Assembly (NCBI GenBank): GCA_054661495.1
Contig: BAAFSQ010000028.1
Location: 1-62,842 of the forward strand
Direction of reading: 5' to 3'
Source: Zygophlyctis sp. KS116
Taxonomy: Eukaryota > Chytridiomycota
DNA: 62,842 bases
Shown here: in pieces, positions 18,717 through 33,756 of the stretch
Numbering within the stretch: the stretch's first letter is position 1
Layout of the letters: each line of letters opens with the position of its first letter
The notes under the pieces: generated by a model
Seen by the model: only the letters and a program-made list of their open reading frames with translations
What the model was told of the DNA's origin: nothing
Databases searched by the model: none
Translations under genes and position numbers: made by a program

Positions 18717-21700
18717 ATGTCAAAGGAAAGAAAGTTTCCTCCCTTGATTATCAATCCGTCATCTCTTGCTGAGAAAAATCAGCCGCTTCTGACGCCAGAT
18801 GTAATGGACGCGACTGCAGCTCCTGCTGCGACTCCAACATCCACTGCTGAGATTCGAGGTCTATATTCTGAATATATCCTTAAGCCAAGGCAGACACCTC
18901 TTTTGCCTCCATTGAAAAGTCTTAAAAAGTCACCGATTTCCGCTACATTTATAAAAGCACCTCCCTTGAAGCCGATTGTTGGGAATTGCATATCTACTGA
19001 TCAACATTATAAAGCCGTTTCCGAAACAAACTATAGGGAGAAGCAGCACAAATTGGACTATCGGCTTGCTTTAGAGCCAAAGGTTCAGCTTCCGTTTGAA
19101 GGTAAACCAGGAGATACGCCAAGAAAGATTGAGATCGAGCGCAAGAAGAGACTGTTTTCTACCCAAAATATTCAGTCGCTGATCGAGAATGAAGTCAAGA
19201 ATATTTTTGAAGAAAAGGAAACTAGTCAGTATTCCCAAGAATTGAATTACGAGATATTTGATGATACAGAATTTGAGCAACGAACCATAACTGAATGGCT
19301 AAATCTAAAATTAGATAATGAATCTTCTGAATCGCTGGAAGAAAATGATCAAGTTGATGATTGGGTTGACAAAAGTGCACCAAAGCATATACTGTTTGCC
19401 AAGTTACCCATTCCAGCAGTTGCATTACGTAGAAAATCATGGATACCATGTCTAGTTACTGCATATGATACTTTAAAGAATTTATGGAAAATCAAATGGA
19501 TCAAAACTAGTGGTTGGCAGCTTGAATTTCAAGCAGATCAAGATGATGAAACTGATTTTGATGTTGAAGATGAGGAGGAAATCGTTCAGTCTACTAAAGA
19601 AGCCTTTGATAGAAACATGAGGGTTTTATGGCTTCATAGATTAAATTTACTTTTTCTTGCAGAAGATCCATTCAACTTTGCAAAGCGTTTTGCTGCTGCA
19701 TTGGCCAATAGAGAAGATGCCGCCAATTATTTGGTAAATTGGATTAAAACTTAATACTTTAGCAATACAACTTTTATATTGATTGTATGCCGACACATTC
19801 ACAACAAATGGCGGAGGAATCGGTCATTGAGATATTTAAAAGAGCTTCTGATTCTGGAAGGCGTTTCAAAACTATAACTACTAATGAAAATATAATGGCT
19901 TATCTAAAACGGGAGCTTCAAATGGACTTTTCAAGAGCATTGAATAAAATGCTTTTTGATTTTTCTGTAAGAATAATGATATTAATATATAGATATTAAA
20001 GCCGGAAATGAAGCAAATATACAAATGTACATTTATTAATAATCCAGAGGATAAATTTCACCAGAGGTAAGTTTTGAATTTGGTCTAATTTTAATAGTGG
20101 GCCTGTAGTCGTTCCAAAATATTCTTTTGAGAGTAATCGTAAACAGTTTAGTTTTTTATCATTCTTGATGAAGAGTGAAGTTATTAAAACTCTCCCTAGA
20201 ATTAAGGCTGAGTGTGATAAACTGGCTGGAAACTTGTTGTTTCAAGTTAATATTACCAAGATTATGAAAGTTGATGAATTTGAACAGGCTCAAATGCAAT
20301 CGATTTCAAATTGCAAAACGTTTTTGCGTGATAGGTAATGGTCACATAGATTCTAAATAATATAGCTGGCTTCCAACTATAAAAAATATAATCAAAACCG
20401 GTTTGAAAGATACTGGTAAGGGGTGGTTTAATATGCAGGAATCTAATATGGAAGTCTACAAAATTTGCAAGCTTAAAAAATTCATGACAACATTAAAATT
20501 CATGATGCAGGATTCAATTCGTTTTTTGGTCCTCAATTCCATGCATGAATTTGTAAAAATGATCCAATCAATTACTTCACAGTCTTTGGTAGTATCAGGG
20601 ACCAATGATATTAGAATTATTGATAGTTCATCGAAAGGTATGCATTTTGTAATGGAAACATGTCTTCGCAAACCTTTGTTTTCTTTGGAACTTGTTTTTA
20701 GAAATGGGAAAGTCATGTATAATGTAGATCCTAAAGTTTTTGAAGCAGCTTTAGTTAGCGTTTTGGAGAAGGGACTTTTAGCCGCAGAGGGACTTCCAGA
20801 ACTTGAACCCGCTATAATGGATAAGATATTTTGGGCCTCAAAGCCTCTACTTGATTCTGTTCATCCTCAGGAACCTGTAGTCATCCAGTTAATCGCTAAA
20901 TTACGGAAAGTTTTTCGTGAATCGCTCCCACCTCTAGAGATGTACCTTCGGCATTACGACAAGCATATCAAGTTACTGAATTTAGATATTACACAATACG
21001 CGGCGATGTACGAAGAAGAAAATAAGACAATTGAAGAAATGGAACAGGACATTATTAATCATACTCATAGCTGGGAATCTTTAGAAAGAGATATTCCTAG
21101 CCATATTAACATCGGCTTATTTTATCTAGGCTGTGAAAGCATAAGATCGGCTATGCGGAAAGATTTAAGCAAAATCGTTTTGGATATCATTGCCAAGAAG
21201 ACTTCCAAAATGGCTGCTAGTATTATTCAAGTATTTGCAGGTATCTCCAATAGGCTTAAAGAAAAACCCACCAAGATTGAGGAGCAGATGGAACTCCGTG
21301 AATATTTGAAAACAATTTCGGAAATGATTAAACTGCAGCAGCTTAAGATACAGGAAATGTCAAAGAATTACGATGTATTAGATAAGTACAGATACGAATG
21401 CTCCAATGAGGATGTTAGGTCTAAGTGGGCCGTTTATAGTCTGCCACAAAAGACGGATGATCAATTGAAGGCTATAGAGGCAAATTTGGAATCAGATGAA
21501 CTTGTTTTCAAGAACAGACTGTTTGCGGATCAAGAGGTATTTTAATATTTATCTCACAGGAATAGATTTTCCGAGATCGTATCAATACTCTAAATACTTT
21601 TATTTCCGATTTCAGTAAATATAGCGATATTGCGATGATTAGTGAAATCAATCAAGAATCTGCAAGAATATCAGCTGAACTGAAAGAATGTCAACAGCTT

Positions 21701-24700
21701 GTTGCCCTTTTTAACAGCAGAGAAAAATTATTCGCAATTGAGCCTACTGCTTACGAGCAGGTGAGTCAGTTAGGAAGAGATTTCGAGCCATATAAAAATC
21801 TTTGGAGTACTACTGGAGAATGGTATAAAGGCAAAGATGCTTGGATGTTGGGAAACTTTATCGATTTAGACGCTGAAGAAGTTGAGAAGAGCATAGCAAA
21901 TTCCTATAAAGTTGTATATAAGAGTATCAAGCAATTTAAGAATCAACCGGGATGTCTGGCAGTAGCGACTAAGGTATCATTTCCCGTTTTCGCTAAAGCT
22001 TAGATAAAAGAAGAGGTCGATGAATTTAAGCCTGCTTTGCCTTTAATCCAGGCTCTAAGAAATCCTGGAATGCGTGACCGTCACTGGGAAAAATTGAATG
22101 AAGATCTTGGAGTGAAGATAATCCCTGATAAAAATTTACGACTATCAGACCTTTTGAATATGAATTTATTAGACAAAATTGAAGCTATTTCAAAAGTTTG
22201 TGATTTTGCCGGTAAAGAATATTCTATTGAAGCTGCTCTTGACAAAATGGACAAAGAATGGGGAAGTATCATGCTTGAAATCTTTAGCTATAAGGATACA
22301 GGAACTTATATTATGAAAATAGGAGAGGAAGTCACTCGATTGCTTGATGATCACATTGTTATGACTCAATCTATGAGTTTTTCTCCATTTAAAAAACCGT
22401 TTGCGGATCGTATTTCGCAGTGGGAAACAAAATTAAGAACTATGCAGGAAGTGATTGAATCTTGGATGACATGCCAGCGCTCTTGGCTCTATTTAGAGCC
22501 TATATTTGGAAGTGATGATATAGTCAACCAGCTTCCTATTGAATCAAAGCGGTTTCAAACAATGGATCGAACTTGGCGTAAAATAATGAGTAACGCAAAA
22601 GTCAAGCCGGGGGTTGTTGACTGTTGTTCTGACTACAAACTACTAGATTCGTTTAGAGAATGCAACCAATTGTTGGAGCTAGTGTCTAAAGGTCTTTCTG
22701 CCTATCTTGAAAGCAAAAGAATAGCTTTCCCTAGATTCTTTTTCCTTAGCGATGATGAATTACTTCAAATCTTGTCTCAAACAAAAGATCCTACCGCTGT
22801 ACAGCCTCATTTGCGCAAATGCTTTGAAAATATTGCAAGTCTGGAGTTTTCATCCGATAATAAGATCATGGCGATGTTCAGTGGAGAAGGAGAAAAGGTT
22901 TGTCTTCAAGAGCCTTTCTATCCAAAGGGTCCTGTAGAAGAGTGGCTTCTAAAAGTTGAGGACCAAATGCGTAAAAGCATCAACAAAGTTATTCAAGACG
23001 GCATTTCTACTTATACATCTACACCCCGCGCAAAGTGGGTCCTTGATTGGCCGGGACAGGCTGTTATAGCCGGTTCTCAAACATATTGGACAAAAGAGGT
23101 TACAGAAGCAATTCAAAAATCCGAATTGAAAAAATTACTGGCCTCGTTATTAAATCAATTGCAGGGATTAGTTGGTCTTGTTCGAGGCGAACTACCATTT
23201 ATTTCCCGGCTGGTTTTGGGCGATTTAATTGTTATAGATGTTCATAGTCGCGATGTTGTGAAACGGCTGATTGATGCAGATGTGACTAGTACAAGCGATT
23301 TTGAATGGATAAGTCAGCTGCGTTATTATTGGGAAAATGATGAATTGAGAATTAAGATAGTAAATGCTAATTTCCGGTACTCTCATACGAAAGTTACTAA
23401 TAATTCAGATACGGGTACGAATATTTGGGAAATACGGGCCGTTTAGTTATTACACCTCTTACAGATCGATGTTATTTGACTCTGACTGGAGCGATGCATC
23501 TTGGTATGGGCGGAGCGCCTGCGGGGCCTGCGGGTAGGTTATAACTTCAATGCTTAACTAATTAGGAACAGGTAAAACTGAAACGGTCAAGGATTTAGCC
23601 AAAGCGCTTGCAAAACAATGTGTGGTATTTAATTGCTCTGATCAGCTTGACTATTTGGCGATGGCGAAGTTCTTCAAAGGATTGGCTTCGGCCGGTGCAT
23701 GGGCCTGTTTTGATGAATTCAACAGAATTGATATTGAAGTACTTAGTGTTATCGCACAGCAAATAATGACAATTCAGAAGGCGTGTGCTGCAGGACAAAC
23801 CCGTTTTATTTTTGAAGGAGTCGATTTGCCCCTGGATGTTTCAAATGCGATTTATATCACCATGAATCCAGGGTATGCTGGTAGAACCGAGCTTCCTGAT
23901 AATTTAAAAGCATTATTCCGCCCTGTAGCGATGATGATACCTAATTATACTATGTATTTTTTCTGCATTTTAATAACTAGGATTGCGGAAATCTCGCTAT
24001 TTTCATTTGGTTTCAGTGATGCAAAAGTGTTAGCTGAAAAAATGACAGCAACCTTCAAGTTATCTTCTGAGCAGCTTTCTTCACAAGACCATTATGACTT
24101 TGGAATGAGAGCCGTTAAAACTGTAATTTCCTCAGCTGGAAATTTGAAAAGAGGACAACCAAATTCTCCAGAAGATTTGATACTATTACGAGCACTATGC
24201 GATGTTAACTTGCCCAAATTCTTGGTGGACGACGTTCCATTATTTAATGGAATCATCAACGATCTTTTCCCAGGAGTCATTCAACCTAAGATCGATTATG
24301 GAAATCTTTTGACTGCGATGAAGTCGACTTGTACGTTACTGGGATTGCAACCAGAGGAGAATTTTATCAAAAAATGTATTCAACTATATGAAACGACCAT
24401 TGTAAGGCATGGTCTGATGTTGGTTGGTCCCACGGGAGGCGGCAAGTCAAGCTGTCTAAACGTTCTCTCAAGAGCAATCAGTAGCTTATGTGGTCAAAAG
24501 GCGCCCAATGGATCGACGTTTGAAAAGGTAGGATTAAATATCTTATTGTAAGGTCAGAGTATATATTTTAAATCCTAAATCAATAACTATGGGTCAACTT
24601 TATGGTGAATTTGATCAAGAAACTCATGAATGGTCTGATGGGATTTTATCTTGTCTGATGAGAGAGGGTGTCGAGGATACTTCCCCTGATAAAAAATGGT

Positions 24701-27700
24701 ATGTTTTTGATGGGCCCGTGGATGCAGTGTGGGTAGAATCCATGAATACATTATTGGATGATAACAAAAAACTTTGCCTTTCTAGCGGTGAAATCATTAA
24801 GATGACTAACTGTCAAACAATGATGTTCGAAGTGGGTGATTTAGCATTTGCATCTCCTGCTACAGTTTCACGTTGTGGAATGATATATATGGAACCAGGG
24901 GCCCTTGGACTGAAGCCTTTGATAAAAAGTCATATTGAAAATCAAAAGAAAATACTACCTCCTCAATATTCAGAGATATATGATGAAGAAATAAATTACC
25001 TGAGTGAAAGATTAATCGAGCAATCGTTGGAATTTCTTCGAAAAAACATCAAGGAAGCAGTGATCACTACTAATGGAAATCTAGTATGCAGTCTTTTTAA
25101 AATTCTGTCTGGTTTACTTGCCAAATATGAAATATCGAAAGATCAGACAGTAGCTCTGACAACCGACTCATTTTCTTTCCAGGCATGTCTTAAACCGTAC
25201 TTTATTTTCTCACTCATTTGGTCTGTGGGAGTCACGTCGGATAACGATGGAAGAAACAAATTTAGTTTTTGGCTTAGATCTTATATGAAACTGCTCAAAA
25301 TAGAAGCAATGGCAGAAGATGGTCTAGTTCATGATTATGTGTATTTACAGGAAACGAATGCTTGGACCAATTGGATTCAACAAATGGGGGATTTTGTTAT
25401 CAATCCCAGAGCTGCTCCTAACGAAGTTATTGTTCCAACAATTGATACAATCAGGAATTCTTATTTGCTTGATGTTTTATTAAGAAAGGGTTATCATGTT
25501 TTATGCTCTGGTCCAACTGGGGTCGGGAAAAGTATAACAGTCCAGGAAAAATTGATCAAGGGAATGGATCCAGCTCTATATACACCACTGACCATCAATT
25601 TTTCTGCTCGCACGAGCGCCAACCAGACTCAAGATGTGATTGATTCTAAACTTGAAAAAAGGAGAAAGGGTGTTTTTGGACCCCCGGTTGGCAAAAAATT
25701 TATAATATTTGTTGATGATTTAAATATGCCTCAGTTAGATATTTGTAATGCGCAACCTCCAGTTGAGCTTTTACGACAATGGATGGATTGTAATGGGTGG
25801 TACGATAGAAAGAATGTCGGTAAGTTCATGGAAATTATGGATATCGTTTTCGTTGCAGCCATGGGACCACCCGGTAATTTTAATTTTTAATCATATAGGG
25901 GGTGGGAGAAATGTAATAACCCCAAGATTCTTACGTCATTTCAATATGCTGAGCTTTGTGGAGCTCGAGACTGCCTCTATGGAAAAAATATTTTTTACGA
26001 TCATGTCTTTCTTCTTAAACAAGTTCTCTTCTGAAGTTCAAGGGAAGATTCAAGCTCTAGTTGATTCATCCATTCACATATACCATACAATCAGATCAGA
26101 ATTATTACCAACTCCAAATAAATCCCATTATACGTTCAATCTGCGAGATTTGGCGAAAGTGATTCAGGGGGTACTCTCGGCCGATATTAAGACAGTGACC
26201 CAAGATTCAGATATAGTTCGTTTGTGGACTCATGAATGTATGCGAGTGTTTCAAGATCGACTAGTGGACAAAGAAGACAGAGGCTGGTTTAGGAATCTTT
26301 TAATGTCGACAATGTCACAAAAGTTAGATTGTAATTGGACCGAAGTAGTTACTGTTGAGCCAATTATATATGGAGACTACCTTGTTCCTGGTGCTGACCC
26401 GAAAATATATACGGAGATTAAGGTAAAAAATATTTTACTGATTATAGGATATGCGGCGTTTGGTAAAATTGGCCGATGAATATCTGGAGGACTATAATAG
26501 TACTTCACAATCTCCTATGAAACTAGTCATGTTTTTGGATGCGATTGAGCATGTTAGCAGAATATGTCGGATAATTAGACAGCCTGGTGGTAATGCACTT
26601 CTTTTGGGTGTGGGTGGAAGTGGGCGTCAGAGCTTAAGTCGATTGGCCTGTTTCATGGAAGAATTTGACATATTTCAGATAGAAATCACCAAAAGTTATG
26701 GGCTGACAGAATGGAAGGAGGATCTGAAAAAAATTCTATTTAGCTCAGGATTGGAAGCCAAGCAAACGGTATTTCTATTTACAGATACTCAAATATTCAC
26801 CGAATCTTGCGTTGAGGATATTAACAATATTTTGAATGGGGGTGATGTACCAAATATATATCAAGGTGAAGACATGGATCGAATCCTGAACACCATGCGA
26901 CCTATCGCCGCTGATCAAAGTATCACTCCGACTAGAGAAAATCTTTTTGCATTATACTTATCCAGGATTAAAGCAAATTTACACATGATAATTTGCATGA
27001 GTCCAATCGGAGACGCATTTAGAAATAGATTGCGAATGTTTCCAAGTTTGGTTAATTGCTGTACCATTGACTGGTTTAGCACTTGGCCTGAAGATGCTCT
27101 TCGAAGTGTGGCCGCAAACTCAATATCAGAAATAAACGATATAGGATCTGAAAATATTGTGGATGGTATTGTTAATTTATGTGGTAAGTCTCTACTATTT
27201 TAAGAATACAGTGTATATGCACGAATCAGTTCGTGAAAGATGCGTTCAGTATAAATTAGAATTGAATAGAAATAATTATGTCACACCAAAGTCATATTTA
27301 GAGCTACTTGGTTTATATCGAAAACTTTTGGACAAAAAAAGGAGTGAATTATTGGCCTTGCGGAAGCGAACATTTACTGGTTTAGAAAAATTGCTGAGCG
27401 CGACTCGAGAAGTAGAAGTTCTTCAAGAGGAACTTGAAGCCATGCAACCAATGCTTATGCAAACTAGTCAAGAGACGGAAATTACCATGAAAAAGATCGC
27501 TGTTGATCGAGTTAAGGGGGAGGAAATTAAGGAAATTATTCAAAAAGAGGAATCTGCTTCAAGAATTAAAGCCGAAGAAACCAAAGCGATTGCTGATGAT
27601 GCTAAAAAGGATTTGGATGAGGCTTTGCCTGCACTAGATGCAGCTGTCGAATCATTAAATTCATTATCTAAGAACGATGTTATTGAAGTACGTTCAATGC

Positions 27701-30700
27701 AGCGTCCACCAGAAGGAGTTAAACTAGTCATTGAAGCAGTTTGCATTATGAAAGGTGTCAAGCCGAAAAAGATTGATGGCGACAAACCAGGGAAAAAAGT
27801 AGACGATTATTGGGAACCAGGAAAAGCACTTTTGGCCGAACCTCAAAAATTTCTTGACGGCTTACTCAATTTCGACAAAGATAATATTGCTGAGTCAACT
27901 ATTGTAAAGATCAAACCATATATTGAATCCCCTGAATTCCAAGTATATTTTTCTTCAATTTGACTAAAATTTAGGTTAGCGTTATTTCGAGAGTCTCAAA
28001 GGCAGCAACTTCTATGTGCCAATGGGTTAGAGCAATGGAACTATATTATAATGTTGCCAGAACGGTGGCTCCGAAACGTGCCAGATTAGCAGAGGCCCAA
28101 GAGTCCCTTGATTTAACGCTGAAAGCACTGGCGGAACTTAAGAAAAAGGCTCGAGAAGCCGAAATAAATATAAAAGAAATGGAAAAGAAGTATGCTGAAT
28201 CGGTTGCTAAGAAGGAGGAGCTCTCTAGAAAAGTTGAGGAGTGCAATGTGAAACTTTCGCGTGCCGGTAAGCTCATCTCTGGTCTTGGTGGTGAACGACA
28301 GCGCTGGGCTTTAGCAGTCGAGGCTTTTGACAAAAGAATTCATAATATTATCGGTGATATTTTACTTTCAGCGGGTGCGATTGCGTAAGCCTACAGTTTA
28401 TTTAATTACAATAGCTACTTAGGACCTTTCACTGCGGAATTCCGTCAGAGTTTAATGAAAGAATGGACAGGGGTCATTCTACGCTTGAAAATTCCACACT
28501 CGGATAATATAAGTTTATGGGATGCTTTGGGTGATCAAGTCAAACTACGCGAATGGGAATTAAACGGATTGCCGAAAGACTCTTTGAGTAAGGACAATGC
28601 CATTATTGTGCAGAACTCAAGAAGATGGCCTCTCCTTATTGATCCACAAGGGCAAGCCAATAAATGGATTAGAAATACAGAAAAAGAAAATGGTTTGGAT
28701 ATAATCAAGCTTACTGACCGTGATTTCTTAAGAACGTTAGAAAATGCCATTCGTTTTGGTAAACCTGTTCTTCTAGAAAATGTTGGCGAAAAACTTGATC
28801 CCGCATTGGAGCCTATTTTGCTAAAACAGACATTCAAGCAAAGTGGGAGTACAGTCATAAAAGTAAGCTGTCAATTTTTCTAATTTTAGCTGGGGGATAG
28901 CATATTGCCATACCATGACGATTTTAGATTTTATATCACAACCAAGCTTCCAAATCCATGTTACAGTCCAGAAATAAGCGCCACTGTCACCTTGCTGAAT
29001 TTCACATTGGCGCCGATCGGTTTGGAGGATCAGCTACTGGCGATAGTTGTCGCAAATGAAAGACCTGATCTTGAGGAAGCCAAGGCTCAATTAACAATGA
29101 ATAATGCACAGGTATATCATCATCAAAAGTTTATTTTAGATGAAAAAAGAATTGAAAGATATTGAAGATAAGATATTGTATTTGCTATCATCTGTCCAAG
29201 GTAGCCCTGTAGATGATGAGCGGCTGATTGATACTTTGGCTGCATCAAAGGAAACTTCGGAAGAGATCCAAACCAAAGTTTCAGTTGCGGAAAAAACAGA
29301 AAAAGATATTGATGCTACTCGATTCAAATATATTCCTGTCGCCGTTCGAACAAGAATTCTTTTCTTTTGTATAACGGAACTGGCTACAATTGATCCTATG
29401 TATCAATATTCATTAGGGTGGTTTATGAATCTTTTCGTTTCTGCACTGCTACACTCTGAAAAGAGCGATGATATTGAGCAGCGTGTGCGTAATGTTAATG
29501 AGTTTTTTACTTTCTCGTTATTCACTAATGTGTGCCGCTCCTTGTTTGAGAAGCATAAGCTTCTTTATTCTTTTCTATTAACAATTCGAATATTAATGAA
29601 CAACGATAAAATAAATCTGGACGAATGGCGCTATCTTTTGGCGGGTGGCCCTGCTGTCGAAAAGAAAATCGCTAACCCTGCAACTGAATGGCTCACGGCG
29701 CAAGCTTGGTCGGATATTCTTAGTTTATCCACTCTAAAAGCCTTTAATGGATTTGATTTAGAATTTGCAGAATATCGTGCACATTTTAAAACGATATTCG
29801 ATAGTCCTTCTCCGCAAAAGGAACCTTTGCCGGGATCATGGAATAATCAGCTTTCCGACTTCCAGAAACTATTGGTACTTAAATGTTTGCGTTCTGATAA
29901 AATGACTCCGGCTATTCAAGAATTTGTTGGAAAAGAATTGGGTCAGAAATTTGTAGAGCCACAAACTTCCGAGATGATTTCACTATATAAGGAATCTTCT
30001 CCGTGTACACCTTTGATATTCGTGTTAAGTCCCGGAGCTGATCCAGCTAGTGGTTTATATAAGTTCGCAGAAGATATGAAGATGATGAAACGAATTGTAG
30101 CAGTTTCACTTGGACAAGGACAGGGTCCAAGAGCAGAAGCATATATTAAAGAAGGCATGGAGAAGGGAATGTGGATTCTTCTTCAAAATTGTCATCTTGC
30201 TCCTTCTTGGATGCCTAGCCTTGACCGAATTATTGACAGCTTCACTCCAGATAAGCTACACCGAGATTTTAGACTCTGGCTCACTAGCATGCCGAGTGTA
30301 AAATTTCCAGTTACGATATTGCAAAATGGAGTGAAGACTACTTTGGAACCACCAAACGGGATACGAGCAAATCTAATGCGAACATATTCTACTTTTTCTG
30401 AAGAATTTCTTAATTCGTGTCCTAAAACTGATTCATGGAAAAAGCTTTTATTCTCTTTATCATTCTTTCATGCTGTAATACAGGAGAGAAGAAAGTTTGG
30501 AGCTCTTGGTTGGAATATACCTTATGAATTTACGGTAAATTTAATCTAGTTTAAATTTTTAGGATGGGGACTTGCGTATTTGTATCCGGCAACTGTCGAT
30601 GTTCCTTGAGGAAAATGAAAAAATTCCAATGAAGGTTTTGAAATATACGGCAGGTGAGATTAACTATGGAGGGCGAGTAACTGATGATTGGGATAGGTAT

Positions 30701-31853
30701 ACTTCAACACTTTACATATAGGCGTCTAATAATGAATATACTCGAGGATTACTATTGCCTTCCAGTTGTAGAAGACAATTACAAATTTTCCACATCACCT
30801 ATTTATTGCTCAATTCCCGCAGACAGCTATTTGGGATATAAAAATTATCTCAAAAGCCTACCACTTGAAGAGAGTCCAGAAATTTTCTCGATGCATGAAA
30901 ATGCCAATATTACATTTGCACAAAAAGAAACTTTTGCTATTTTCGATACTCTAGTCGCACTTATGCCAAAATCGAGTAAAAGTGGCTCAGGAAAATCAAG
31001 GGATGAAATACTCATGGAAACTGTGGTGTCAATGCAATCTAAAATCCCAAAACCATTCTCAATAGATAATGTCATGAGAAAATATCCTATAGATTATAAA
31101 GAGTCTATGTCAACTGTATTAATCCAGGAAGTAATTCGATTTAATCGCTTATTATCTGTTATCCACTCTAGCTTGATAGAAATGGTAAAAGCATTAAAAG
31201 GATTAGTCGTTTTATCTGAACAGTTGGAAAACGCATGCAATTCAATATTTTTGAATCAAGTCCCAACAACTTGGGCAGCAAAAGCATATCCGTCCTTGAA
31301 GAATTTATCTTCATGGGTAATTGATTTAATTGCACGTTGTGAATTTCTTCAAAGGTGGATTGATCAAGGAATTCCTATAGTTTTCTGGATCAGTGGGTTC
31401 TTCTTCCCTCAAGCCTTCTTAACAGGAACTCTTCAAAACTTTGCCAGAAAATATGTTGTATCCATTGATTTGCTCTCTTATGATTTCAAAATTGTTGATA
31501 CGAAATGGGAATCTATTCAATCTAAACCCGTTGATGGCTGTTATATCCGAGGATTGTATATGGAAGGTGCACGATGGGATCCAACGCGAAAAACACTAGC
31601 CGAGTCGAAACCAAAAGAGTTGTACTCTGACATGCCTGTTATTTGGCTTATCCCCAAGCCGCAAAGAAATAAACCAGAGACTGGGATCTATGATTGCCCA
31701 GTATACAAGACTCTAACTCGAGCGGGAACATTGTCTACCACTGGCCACTCTACCAATTATGTACTAGCGATTGAAGTTCCATCTGAACATCCGCAGTCGC
31801 ATTGGATAAAGCGTGGGGTGGCTCTGATTGCTAGTTTAGGCTCTGGATTTTAG
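18717..31853 (+). CDS. DNAH1: Axonemal inner-arm dynein heavy chain, DNAH1-like
   Basis: This is a roughly 4,200-residue motor of a single-headed inner dynein arm, spread over about 18 exons with mini-introns. The tail and linker occupy about 18.7-23.4 kb (LLRYNLYIDCMPT follows intron 1). AAA1 has GPAGTGKTET, whose Walker A glycine codon is split by an intron near 23535, and [12 protein letters not shown]2 has [10 protein letters not shown] (24427), AAA3 GPTGVGKS (25510) with [11 protein letters not shown]4 GVGGSGRQS (26610). The stalk coiled coils and microtubule-binding domain span about 27.3-28.4 kb. AAA5/6 and the C-terminal domain follow, ending [19 protein letters not shown] ... [15 protein letters not shown] ... 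WIKRGVALI. The final block fits DNAH1 better than DNAH6/7 from memory; the class is moderately sure, the dynein assignment certain. All four P-loops look intact. Confidence 0.95.
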
Positions 31854-31901
31854 AATTTAAGAATAACTTAATAAATTGCAAGGGCAGAGGTTGGCGTTTG
31901 A

Positions 31902-33709
31902 ATGGAAAATCTAAAATCAGTTTTAAATAGATCTGAGTGGTCCCGAGTCTTGAAGGAATTCCCTGGACAAGGGGGAGAGAAATGGTTAACTTATCTTCGA
32001 CTGGCGCTGTTTGAAATCTTGGATCTGACTGATGAGTCTCTGCACACAATGGAAAAGCTGTTTGATTTTGCTCATTTTGTAGTAGAGGCAGAGGAGATTG
32101 GTAAAAATCTATTTTATAAACTAATGCACAGATGCAAACATTCCGTTGTTGATAATTGAAGATGCGCTCGATGTTTTACCTATTTCTGCGATTGGCCGCA
32201 TTTTTGATTATTTAGAGAATAATCTAGTTAGAATTACCAAAGGATTAGAGCCGGGAAAAGGGAAGGCATTGCCATTGTTGAGATTGTGTAATGAATCGCT
32301 TCGTAAACTCTCAAAGTCGGAAAATGCAAGTGTTTGTGGGAGGATTCAAGTGTTTTTAGCAAATGTTTTCCCTTTAAGTGAAAGATCTGGAGTTAATCTC
32401 AAGGGACTTTTTCATTTGGAAAATATAACTACTTTTGATGCTGATGTAGAAATGGAATCGGAAAAAAATAGGTTTGATGAGATTTATGGAGGATTTTGGA
32501 ATTTACAGACTTGGTTTTCTCAACCAGTCTTATTATTTGATTCTGCTGAATTCGAGAAATTTAAAAATGTATTTTTTAAAAGTAATAATATGATAGATTG
32601 CTGATAAAACAATTAAATTATTTGAAGATATGACACAAGAAGAAACTAAATCAAGCATTGATAAAAAAAGAAAACCTGAAAAGAGATCTCAGTCGCAAAT
32701 ATCAAGTAATAAGGATTATTTTTTCCCAAAATACTTGACGTCAAAGAACTTGTTTGAATTAGAGGTATTATTTAAATTTTTAATTTTGGTAGATTAAAGA
32801 TCATTCTTTTCGAAAGCAGATATTTGCTCAATTTTTTATTATTTTTCAATTTTTAATTGGACAATCTGTAAAGGAACAGGAAAAGATGCGTGCGTTATTT
32901 GAAAAGACACCAGGAGTTTCTATGAGCAGGCATGTGAATTATCAATTTACTCTTTCTGAAGATCAAGAAACGTGGATTTTGGATGCCAGGTCTAGATGTA
33001 CAAAAATATTGGACAAACAGTCACCAGATGGTAGAATTTTTCTGAAAACATTTCAGCATGTCGCTGCGCATGAACGAAGCTGGCTACGTTGGAAATTAGA
33101 ATCTTGTCCAAATGTAGAAAAAGCTAGCATTGATATCTCGCAAGGGGTTGCAAAGAAGAAATTAGAGGTAAAAAATGATTAAGTAATGTGAAGGTTTCAA
33201 TGGCGACACAAAACACCTGGATTGGAAATGAGGAAATGTCTTGGTTATGGGAACAAGGCAGAGATGTTGAAAAGCTCTTAAATACGAAGAAAAGGTATTT
33301 TTATTCTTGAATGAAACATAGTTCGAAAATTCCTTCGCTTGAAAAGCATTTAACCGAACTTGATTTTCAGGTGAAAGAAGATGGATTTACTCTTGAGGAT
33401 GGACTGGAGGATGACAAATACGTACTTTATAATGATATGACATTTAACTGGCGTGCTTTCAGGATTGCTAGAACTAGCCATTTGACTCTGATAGATAAGT
33501 TAGACCCAGCAGCAAAAAATCCAACTCAATGTCTTCTGCAGAAATGGCGAGCTTCAAAAAGTGGTGAAATTGAATCACCAGATGGTGTATCTGATGAAGA
33601 TAAATCAAAAGTAAATTATTGTGTCTTAACAATTCAGAAGAGGGTGATCGAGGGAATAGTGGATCCTGAAGCAGAATCTAAACGAATGAAAATGGACGAG
33701 ACAATTTAG
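31902..33709 (+). CDS. THOC1: THO complex subunit 1 (THOC1/HPR1)
   Basis: THOC1 is part of the THO/TREX complex that couples transcription to mRNA export. Exon 1 (MENLKSVLNRSEW) joins through a 31-nt intron (about 32100-32130) to IPLLIIEDALDVLPISAIG, RIFDYLENN, RLCNESLRKLSKSENASVCG, RIQVFLANVFPLSERSGVNL, FWNLQTWFSQP, then after short introns FFPKYLTSKNLFELE, SFRKQIFAQFFIIFQFLIGQ and a basic C-terminal part. These blocks match THOC1 in order. The carboxyl death domain of animal THOC1 is not evident and the protein ends DETI. TGGCGTTTG lies one base before the ATG. The gene is tail to tail with POP1, 47 bp apart. Confidence 0.92.
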
Positions 33710-33756
33710 GAAAGCAAATCAACTATTGATAAAATTGTTCTATCACAAAGCCTGAT